This document shows positions 9,299 to 17,500 of a stretch of DNA of 38,002 nucleotides, in pieces (the stretch's first letter is position 1; the number at the start of each line of letters is the position of its first letter). A model generated the notes under the pieces. It saw nothing but the letters and a program-made list of their open reading frames with translations, had not been told where the DNA came from and searched no databases. The translations under genes and the position numbers were made by a program. The stretch spans positions 1 through 38,002 of the forward strand of contig CANQSU010000004.1 in the NCBI GenBank assembly GCA_947626585.1, read 5' to 3'. The DNA is from an uncultured Oscillospiraceae bacterium. Its GTDB lineage: Bacteria; Bacillota; Clostridia; Oscillospirales; Oscillospiraceae.

Positions 9299-10120
9299 AT
9301 GGCAAAACCGAAAGTGATCGCCGTGGCCAACCAAAAGGGCGGCGTCGGAAAAAGCACCACCGTGTTCAATCTGGGCGCGGGACTCGCCGCCCAGGGAAAG
9401 CGGGTGCTGCTTCTGGACGTGGACCCCCAGGGCGATCTCACCAAAATGCTGGGCTTACGCAAGCCCCATGAGCTGACCATGACCCTGGCCACCGTGATGA
9501 ATGATGTGGTGGAGGACATCAACAGGGACGGACACCCGGAGATACTCCATCATAACGAGGGCTTCGACTTCATTCCTGGCAACCGGGCGCTGTCCGCCGT
9601 GGAAGTCAGCCTTGTGAACGTGATGAGCCGGGAAACGGTCTTGAAGCAGTATCTGGCCGGCGTGAAAAAGGACTATGACTATGTACTGCTGGACTGCCGC
9701 CCGTCCCTGGGTATGCTCGTCCTCAACTGCCTTGCCGCAGCAGATTACGTTATCATCCCCGTGCAGGCGGATTATCTGGCCGCCGAGGACATGACGGAGC
9801 TGGTGGGCACCGTGAACAGCCTTAAACGTCAGGTGAACCGCAACCTAAAGATCGGCGGCGTGGTCCTCACGATGGTCAACAACACCGCCTTTCGTAAGGA
9901 TATAGTGGAATCGGTCAGAAACGGAGCAGGAAAGAACATCCCCATATTCGATTCTGTTATCCCAGCCACAGTACGGCTGGCAGAAGTCAGTCTGGAGGAC
10001 AAGAGCATTTTCCGCCATGAGCCGCGGGGGAAAGCGGCGGAGGCATACCGCAATCTGGTAAAGGAGGTGCTGGACATTGGCGAGAAGAAGCGCAGCCGGT
10101 CTGCTGACCTCGCTAGATGA
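9299..10120 (+). CDS. parA: ParA/Soj-family partition ATPase
   Basis: VIAVANQKGGVGKSTTVFNLGAGLA deviant Walker A; LLLDVDPQGDLTKMLG; YVLLDCRPSLGMLVLNCLAAADYVIIPVQ; SD TAGGAGG. Confidence 0.95.
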   Translation: MAKPKVIAVANQKGGVGKSTTVFNLGAGLAAQGKRVLLLDVDPQGDLTKMLGLRKPHELTMTLATVMNDVVEDINRDGHPEILHHNEGFDFIPGNRALSAVEVSLVNVMSRETVLKQYLAGVKKDYDYVLLDCRPSLGMLVLNCLAAADYVIIPVQADYLAAEDMTELVGTVNSLKRQVNRNLKIGGVVLTMVNNTAFRKDIVESVRNGAGKNIPIFDSVIPATVRLAEVSLEDKSIFRHEPRGKAAEAYRNLVKEVLDIGEKKRSRSADLAR

Positions 10121-11003
10121 CCTGTTTACCACGCAGGAGGAACGGGACGAGGCCAAGCGAGAACACCTTGTAGATATTCCGCTGGACCAGATCAGCGACT
10201 TTCCCGACCATCCGTTCAAGGTGCGGATGGACGAGGACATGGCCGACCTCGCGGAGAGCATAAAGGCCCGCGGGGTGCTGGTCCCGGCGCTGGTGCGACC
10301 AATGGGCGACGGCTATCAGATGGTGGCCGGACACCGGCGCAAGGCTGCCTCGGAGCTGGCGGGCGTGGCGACCATTCCCTGCATCGTCCGCGAGATGTCG
10401 GATGATGATGCGATCCTGGCGATGGTGGAGAGCAATCTCCAGCGGGAGAAGATACTCCCCAGCGAAAAGGCTTTTGCCTACAAAATGAAGCTGGACGCCA
10501 TGCGGCGGCAGGGGAATCGGGTGGATTTAACTTCGTCCCCAGTGGGGACGAAGTTGGGAGCAAGGTCAAATCAAGAGTTGGCAGACCAATCCCCAGACGG
10601 AAAAACGCAAATTCACCGATATATCCGTCTGACTTCCCTTATCCCGGAGCTGCTCTCTCTGGTGGACGAGAACAAGATCGCCATGCGCCCCGCCGTGGAG
10701 CTGTCCTATCTCTCCCCGGACGAGCAGGCGGCTCTGCACGAAACGATGGATAGCGAAGAACGCACCCCTTCCCACGCCCAGGCCCTCAAAATGCGCAAGT
10801 TCTCTCAGGAGGGCAAGTTGAACGAAGATGTGATACTTTCCATCATGCAGGAGGAAAAACCCAATCAGGTGGAGCAGTTCAAGATGCCGAAAGAGCGGAT
10901 AAGCCGGTTTTTTGCGCCGGGGACGCCCGCACAGAGAATTGAGGACACCATCGTAAAGGCTCTTGAACTGTACCGCAAGCGCCAGCGAGACATGGAACGC
11001 TGA
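10077..11003 (+). CDS. parB: ParB/Spo0J-family partition protein
   Basis: TTG start with AAAGGAGG, overlapping parA by 44 nt; GYQMVAGHRRKAASELAG, IVREMSDDDAILAMVESNLQRE ParB/Srx motifs. Confidence 0.95.
   Translation: MARRSAAGLLTSLDDLFTTQEERDEAKREHLVDIPLDQISDFPDHPFKVRMDEDMADLAESIKARGVLVPALVRPMGDGYQMVAGHRRKAASELAGVATIPCIVREMSDDDAILAMVESNLQREKILPSEKAFAYKMKLDAMRRQGNRVDLTSSPVGTKLGARSNQELADQSPDGKTQIHRYIRLTSLIPELLSLVDENKIAMRPAVELSYLSPDEQAALHETMDSEERTPSHAQALKMRKFSQEGKLNEDVILSIMQEEKPNQVEQFKMPKERISRFFAPGTPAQRIEDTIVKALELYRKRQRDMER
10529..10555. repeat. Perfect 13-nt-arm palindrome inside parB
   Basis: AACTTCGTCCCCA-G-TGGGGACGAAGTT. Confidence 0.9.
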
Positions 11004-11182
11004 CAGCAGCCCATAAGTATCCTTTTTCAGCCCGTGGCTCTCCGGAGGGCAGGCCACGCTCCCCCTCTCCACACCTTACCCCGGAAAACCGCCTGACCGC
11101 CCGAAAGAAAAAGCGTTACCACCCCAGCGGCGCAAGCCACCTATTTTTATACCCAAATCAATCTTGAAAGGAGTTGTCAACC

Positions 11183-11416
11183 ATGCAGCACGAACCCTAC
11201 GAAAAGCGCCTGCTCCGCATTTTCGAGCAGGCCGGATACGCCCCCGCAGATATCCTCTCCCTCAAGCCGGAGGAGCTGGTGGAGGTCCCCAATATCACCG
11301 TCCCCAACATCCGCACGGTGCTGTTTATCCAGAAAAAGGTTCCCATTCCCAAGAGGTGCAAGCATTGCCCGGACAGGGCTTTGGAGAAGTTCCTGGAGGA
11401 AGTGGGTCTGGGATGA
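11183..11416 (+). CDS. Small conserved ICE protein with HhH-like segment
   Basis: ATG at 11183 preceded by AAAGGAG; MQHEPYEKRLLRIFEQAGYAPADILSLKPEELVEVPNITVPNIRTVLFIQKK…; ATGA overlap with the next gene. Confidence 0.7.
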   Translation: MQHEPYEKRLLRIFEQAGYAPADILSLKPEELVEVPNITVPNIRTVLFIQKKVPIPKRCKHCPDRALEKFLEEVGLG

Positions 11417-12024
11417 ACGAAGAAAAGCGCATGGCCGGCGATTATGAGATCATCCAGGCCATCACTCTGGGCGGCCGGGAGATCGTCCTGGGCGAAAATT
11501 TGCAGGCCCCGCCAGACGAGCGGTATGTGTGCGCTTTTTGCCAGGATACAGGCTTGCGCCTTATATATGAGGAGGCCACAGCCTACGGCAGCTATGTGGA
11601 GGCGGTCAAGGACTTCTCTGACCGGTTAAAGGCCCAGGCCATACAGATCGAGGTGAGAATGCGTCAGCCCGCCGCAGCGGGCATTGATGACCGGCCTATC
11701 ACCGCCGAGGGATGCACCCCTATTGACGGAAACGACGATCTCCGCGACCGGATCGTGGTCATCAAACAGGAGGTTTTGCGCCCGGAGTACCGGGCGGCGC
11801 CCCACCAGATCAAGCTCTGCACCGGCGGTTTCGGCGCATCGCCCCATGCCCGCGACTCCGCCTGCTTCTGCGTGGATCTCTATACCGGCAAAGAGGCCAT
11901 ATATGAGCGCCGGGACATTCTTGGCACTATGACGTCGGAGCAGGCCCCGGAGTGGGCAAAGCAGGGGCTGAAGAAGTATCAGCAGCAGGAGAAAAAGCAC
12001 GACCGTGGAAGGGAGGCCAGATGA
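11413..12024 (+). CDS. ICE accessory protein of unknown function (paralogous N-terminus with next gene)
   Basis: MNEEKRMAGDYEIIQAITLGGREIVLGEN…; C-terminal IVVIKQEVLRPEYRAAPHQIKLCTGGFGASPHARDSACFCVDLYTGKEAIYERRDILG. Upstream extension to 11164 is out of frame with the real 11183 gene and rejected. Confidence 0.75.
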   Translation: MNEEKRMAGDYEIIQAITLGGREIVLGENLQAPPDERYVCAFCQDTGLRLIYEEATAYGSYVEAVKDFSDRLKAQAIQIEVRMRQPAAAGIDDRPITAEGCTPIDGNDDLRDRIVVIKQEVLRPEYRAAPHQIKLCTGGFGASPHARDSACFCVDLYTGKEAIYERRDILGTMTSEQAPEWAKQGLKKYQQQEKKHDRGREAR

Positions 12025-12672
12025 ATGGCAGAACGAATCAACGCCGGATACACCATCATCCAGTCCGTACCCGTAGGCGATACGGAGTTCGTTCTCGGCA
12101 AGAACAAAAAAGCCCCGGACCTCTATGTAACATGGCGCTGCGACGGCGGCACGAATTACTATTGGGGTCACTACTTCAGTGATTTCCACCGCGCACAGAC
12201 AGACCTTTTTGACCGGGCACTGGAGAAAGCCCAGTGGGACGAAGAACACGCACCGAAAAAGTCCTGTCAGACGGAGAAGTATAGCATACCGTGCTATTCG
12301 CCATGGGGCACGGTAATAGGAGCCAATACGATATGTGACGGCGTTTACTACGTGTCTACGCGCACTCACAGCGGCATCATGGTCGGGCAAAATGTCGCGC
12401 GGGCATTCATGTCTCCCAGTGCTCTTCGTTGTGGTGTTGTCAAAGACAACTTCAATTGCTTTGAAAGGGAGCATGATGCACCGGTGGCCATCCGGGAATT
12501 ACTGGACGCAAAGAAAATGACCGAGCCTGTCAACGATTGTTACGCCCCGGGGGAGTACAGCAAGTTCATAAACGCCAGGGTGAAGCAATTCCACCCGGAA
12601 TACTGGCAGGATCGCCAGCGCCGATTGGAGGCCGCCGCCAGGAACAAGCGGGAAAAGGAGCGTGAACGGTAA
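12025..12672 (+). CDS. ICE accessory protein, possibly DUF7007-like C-terminus
   Basis: MAERINAGYTIIQSVPVGDTEFVLGKN… then GVYYVSTRTHSGIMVGQN…MSPSALRCGVVKDNFNCFERE…AIRELLD; starts directly after the preceding stop. Confidence 0.7.
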   Translation: MAERINAGYTIIQSVPVGDTEFVLGKNKKAPDLYVTWRCDGGTNYYWGHYFSDFHRAQTDLFDRALEKAQWDEEHAPKKSCQTEKYSIPCYSPWGTVIGANTICDGVYYVSTRTHSGIMVGQNVARAFMSPSALRCGVVKDNFNCFEREHDAPVAIRELLDAKKMTEPVNDCYAPGEYSKFINARVKQFHPEYWQDRQRRLEAAARNKREKERER

Positions 12673-13619
12673 TGGACTTAAAAATACGGCCCATGACGAA
12701 GCCGGAGCGGATGTATTCTTACACCCAGAGCCAGCAGATCATGGCCCAGAGCGGCTGCATCGGCCATCTGCGCGGCGATATGGGCAGCAACGGCAAGGGC
12801 TTTTTCACTTCCTGGGATGACCATGACCGGGATATGAAAACGGACGTTTTCAAAACGGAGCTGGACGATGTGGTGAACGCCATGCGCTTCGACCCGCAGT
12901 ACGGCGGCGTCCTCAAAGATCGGGGTGCGCTGTCCCACTACTGTTATTCCCAGCCGGAGAGCAGTTTTGGCAACGACCGGGAATACGGCTTCCGGGCCGA
13001 CACAGCGCAGTACGCCTATCTCATGAGGCTCAACCCCAACCGGGGCGAGTATAACCTCTATATCTACTGCTACCGGCGCGACTGGCTGGACAGGCATATG
13101 AAACATGCTGAGAGAGGCATTCGCTTCATCACGCCGGGATATAAGGAGCTGTTCCGCATCCCGGATGGCGATACGGTGCGAATAACCACCAGCACCGATG
13201 AAAAGCTGGACAGGGTATGTCGGTATATCGACGACTGCCATGTTGAGGTCGGAAACGGTCTGTATCATATCTGCCAGTTTGCCGAGATGATGGAGCGGTG
13301 CGGCAATACCGTGATCCCGCTGCGGTCTTCTCTGCCGGAACATTGCTATGTCTATGTTCTCACCGCGCATGAGATCGGCATTGTGAAGAAAGGTGAGCAG
13401 GGATATTACCGCAGCGACCTTTCTCCTGTGTACGGCGAAAACGGGAAAGAATTTGTCGATGAGATGAATCGACAGGGCAGCGTAAGCAAAGCGCAGGCGG
13501 CGGCCATGAGCGCCGGTTCCATGTTCGGCTGGTCCAATCCCATCGCAGACCCTGCCAACTACGATGAGCAGGGCAAGCTCATCAAGCCCAGGCATCAGGA
13601 TAGAGGTGACGCACGATGA
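12672..13619 (+). CDS. ICE accessory protein of unknown function
   Basis: Long + ORF, TAATG junction with previous gene, ATGA junction with next; KIRPMTKPERMYSYTQSQQIMAQSGCIGHLRGDMG… N-terminus seen in related elements. Confidence 0.75.
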   Translation: MDLKIRPMTKPERMYSYTQSQQIMAQSGCIGHLRGDMGSNGKGFFTSWDDHDRDMKTDVFKTELDDVVNAMRFDPQYGGVLKDRGALSHYCYSQPESSFGNDREYGFRADTAQYAYLMRLNPNRGEYNLYIYCYRRDWLDRHMKHAERGIRFITPGYKELFRIPDGDTVRITTSTDEKLDRVCRYIDDCHVEVGNGLYHICQFAEMMERCGNTVIPLRSSLPEHCYVYVLTAHEIGIVKKGEQGYYRSDLSPVYGENGKEFVDEMNRQGSVSKAQAAAMSAGSMFGWSNPIADPANYDEQGKLIKPRHQDRGDAR

Positions 13620-14179
13620 CAGACGGAGATCATCTCATTTGGAGCGACTACGACCTGGACTATGAGGACTGGCGGGACTATTTGGAGGGAGAATATCCGG
13701 ATCTGTCCGAGGATAAGCGCGTCGCCCTCATGTATGAACTCAACAGTGAGTACCTGGAGGATGAGCGCGTCAATCTGAATATCCAACTGTCCCGGCCTAT
13801 CCTTGTAGCGGGCGATCTGGGCCTCTGGCACGGACGGCACATGGGCTATAAGGAGATCGCCAGCGGCAATATCCGGGATTGCCTCTATACCAACCGCGAC
13901 ACCTATTATGCCACATGGTATGTGGACAAGCTGGGGGACCTGCGCTGTGACGACATCCACCACGACGGCACCAACCACTATCTCTACCGCGTTTACAAGG
14001 ACACCGCCAGCGATACGCAGATAGAGCTTCTGAAAGAAAAGCTCTACCGGGGCATCGCCACCCGCGCCGACATCACCCGCGTGACCCGGAGGCCGGGGGA
14101 TGAGATCGCCCAGGTCTACGGCTGGACGCTCCCCCGCCAGCGTCAGCCGGCTGTTCAGATACGGGCGGAGGCAAGATAA
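13616..14179 (+). CDS. Conserved hypothetical ICE protein
   Basis: ORF coupled to upstream gene by ATGA; coding-like composition. Confidence 0.65.
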   Translation: MTDGDHLIWSDYDLDYEDWRDYLEGEYPDLSEDKRVALMYELNSEYLEDERVNLNIQLSRPILVAGDLGLWHGRHMGYKEIASGNIRDCLYTNRDTYYATWYVDKLGDLRCDDIHHDGTNHYLYRVYKDTASDTQIELLKEKLYRGIATRADITRVTRRPGDEIAQVYGWTLPRQRQPAVQIRAEAR

Positions 14180-14190
14180 AGGAGCCTGCT

Positions 14191-14562
14191 ATGAGTTACC
14201 GTCAGGACGCAGTGAAAGAGAAGTTTGAGAAAGTCACGGTGCTGGGCAAGCCCATGCTGTTCACCTGTCTGCGGATAGATCGCGCTACTGTTCCAAAAGG
14301 TCTGTATATGTACGAGGTACGGCACGATGACGATATGCGCGGCGATCCGGTGCAAATCGCCAGATGGATCATGGTGAACCATTTGGGAACGTTGATTTCC
14401 AGCGAACCGCTCAAACTTGTGCCGAGCAAAACTATAAATAATGCCTACCTGGACATTGACCCGGAAAAGGACTGGAACTATGAGGGTGTACTCTCCACCG
14501 TATCGGAATACATGGCGAAACACCCGCCGAAAAAGGTAAAGCACCGAGATTTTGAGCGTTAG
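14191..14562 (+). CDS. LPD28-like domain protein
   Basis: VKEKFEKVTVLGKPMLFTCLRIDRATVPKGLYMYEVRHDDDMRGDPVQIARWIMVNHLGTLISSEPL resembles large polyvalent protein-associated domain 28. Confidence 0.7.
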   Translation: MSYRQDAVKEKFEKVTVLGKPMLFTCLRIDRATVPKGLYMYEVRHDDDMRGDPVQIARWIMVNHLGTLISSEPLKLVPSKTINNAYLDIDPEKDWNYEGVLSTVSEYMAKHPPKKVKHRDFER

Positions 14563-14578
14563 GAGGTAAAGCACCCAC

Positions 14579-17500
14579 ATGGCGAAACGAATCGACCTAT
14601 TGGCCGAGCTGTACCAGCGGACGCAGCGGGAAGTGACCGCGCCCCAGGAGTGGCAGCGGTTTTTGGCCTCCGCCTGCCGCAACTACCGGCTTCCCTTTGA
14701 GGAACAGCTTTTGGTCTATGCCCAGCGCCCAGACGCCACCGCCGTGCTGGAGATCGAGCGATGGAACAGGCGGTTTGGGCGCTGGGTCAACCGGGGAGCC
14801 ACCGGCATCCCCGTCTTTGACCGGGACTATGAGGGTCGGTCCCGGCTCAAATACTACTTCGACATTTCCGACACCCACCCCGGACGCTTCAGCCGGCCCG
14901 TGCCCATCTGGGCCATGCGCCCGGCGTATGAAGCCGAGGTCACGGAAACGCTGGAAAACGGCTTCGGAGAGTTGGAGAACAAGGACACCTTCGCACAGGC
15001 GCTCATTTCCGCGGCAAAAAACGCGGTTCTGGACAACATGCCGGACTATCTTTCTGAACTGCGGCAATTTACGGCGGACAGTTTTCTGGAAGATCTGGAC
15101 GATCTCAATGTAGAGGTCCTCTATCGGAACACGCTCCAAAACAGTATCGCGTATATGCTCCTGACCCGGTGCGGACAGGACACCGGCGACTACTTCGACG
15201 ACGATGATTTTCGCGGCGTGATCAATTTCAACACCCATGATACGCTGAACGCTCTTGGTAAGGCCACCAGCGACATTGGGCAGATGTGCCTTTCGGAGAT
15301 CGCCCGGACCGCTCTTGATCTGCAAAAAGAGGCGGAAAAATCAAATCGCACATTTGCGTTGGAGCCGGAATGGGAATATGCTGTCCCCAGAACAACAAAT
15401 CAGACGCCAGAAAGGAGCGCAGACGATGAACGAGATAGGCTACACGATGGTGAACGGGTACAGGATACCGAACTATCTGCCGCACCAGGAGCCGGAGATC
15501 CAGCTTGGGAAGTACGCGCTTCTGCGCCGGAGGTTTCTGAAGCAGAGCCGACCCATAACCTTTACGAATCTTCTGACCAGCGGGAAGCTGAATCCGCACC
15601 TGATGGAGATCGACCGGACAGCGCGGACCAGAGTGGAGCAGATCACGGAGCAGATGGCGAGAGCCGAGGGCGTGACGGAGGAACTGAAAGCCCGCGACCA
15701 GATGAAGTGGGCGGGCCTGATGAACAACATCAAGCAGGCGGCGGAGGAAATGGTACTCCAGGAACTGATCTACGCATAACCAATGTCGTGGCCGAGAGCG
15801 CGAGGGGCAGTGAGCTCCCCGCGCTTTTGGATGAAGAGCCCATTATGACCCTGCTTGCCAACCGGGAGAACGACCTCATCTTCACGAAAGAGCAGATAGA
15901 GCTTTTCTTCTCTCTGCATCCCGATATTAACGACCGGACCGAATATATCCGGCAGGCATACCCTTACCGGTTCACCGAGGCGATCATAGACGGCGAGCGT
16001 TATGGATATGTAGCCCAGGATGACGGCCTTGTGATGTGGGCCGGGTCCTACACATCCCCCACACACCAATCCCTGTTTTCCTGGGGGATCATCGCCGAAT
16101 GGATGGGCCAGCTCATAAACCGGCGGGAATACGGCGTCAATACCAGCGCCAAGAAGCTGCCGCCCCAGGATGACCAGCAGATGACCATGTTCGGCTTCGG
16201 CGGCGAGGAACCGGGATCGTCGTTGGCTGACGCGCAGTTTTCCTTCCTGTCCGACCTCCGCCTGCCTCAGCAGGTCATTGACGAGGCCATGTGCATCGGA
16301 GCAAATCGCGAGAACAGCCGCCTTGCCATCTGCGCATGGTTTATGAAGGACAAGCCGTTAGAGGATAACGCCGTGTTCCTCCGGGAGCATTACGGCACCA
16401 ATGGCGCGGGCTTTTATCTGAACGACCGGCAGTATTCAATATGGTACACCCCGGACGGCATCCGCATAGACACCGGCGATACCGCCCAACGCCCCGGCGC
16501 TACCACGCTCACTTGGAAGGAGGCCGCGAGGCGTATCCGGGAGCTGCTGGATCTGGGCCGGTATATGCCCCAACGGGAGGTTGACCAAGCGGCATCCCAC
16601 GAGCGCAAAGAACTGGCGAACAAGCTATTGTATCTCTGCCGGGATTTTGAGGAGGATTTCAGAGACAAATTTCTCCCCGTGTCCATGTCCATCCACAACA
16701 CCAATCTTGGGTTCCCGGAAGAAAGCGCCGCCATCCAATCCCTGCTGGAGCAGCCGGAAAGCTTGCAGCTCCTTGTGGATGAGGTGCGCGTGTTCGCGGA
16801 CGCCTATGACGAAAACCGGGATATTCTCCGCTTCCACTATCACAGACCGCGAGAACTGCTGCAGCGGCTCACCGACCTACAAAGGGAGCCGGTCATCTTC
16901 ACCGCCGCCGAGGGCCACGACCCTCAACGGCGGTTTTTCATTACCGGCGACGAGATAGATAAGCAGCTCCGGGGGAGTACGGAATATCGCCTCGGCGTGT
17001 ATGCTTATTTTCTGGCCCATCCAGACCACGAAGAACGCCGGAAGTATCTGAAAAAAGTCCACGGCGAGTACAGCGGTTCCTACAATGGCATCGACAACAC
17101 CACCTGGACAAGCAAGGGCCTCTCTTTCAGCCACGGCTCCATAACGGCCCCATACGCAAAAGTGGAACTGTCGTGGCCGAAGATAGAAAAGCGCATCTCC
17201 GTCATGATCGACGCCGGGGCATTTCTGGACGATGAGGATCGGGCCGCCATGCCCGACTATGAGCGTGAGCAGCTTGCGCGGGAGATCTACCACTTTTTCT
17301 CCAATGCGCCCGCTATCTTTGAGCGGCCATATCCCCGTGATATGTATTTTACCGACGCCGTGGGGCTTATCGCCAGAGCATTGAACGACCCCTCAGAAGT
17401 CGATGTGCTCTATGAAATGATGCTCCGACTGCGGGTAAGTACGGACCCGGAGGACCGCGACCATGACAGCCGGGAGCAGGCGTTCATCAACCTCTCCGCA

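Noticed and set aside
9151-9471. 106-aa ORF overlapping the parA start
   Set aside because: Basic low-complexity peptide in another frame of parA; parA has a strong SD and motifs.
11164-11412. N-terminal extension of the 286-aa ORF
   Set aside because: Overlaps the well-initiated 80-aa-frame gene (11183-11416) in another frame; MNEEKRM at 11413 with ATGA coupling is a better start.
15255-15425. N-terminal extension of the tnpV ORF in the ORF track
   Set aside because: The canonical TnpV N-terminus and the AAAGGAG SD point to ATG 15426; upstream residues look like frame noise.
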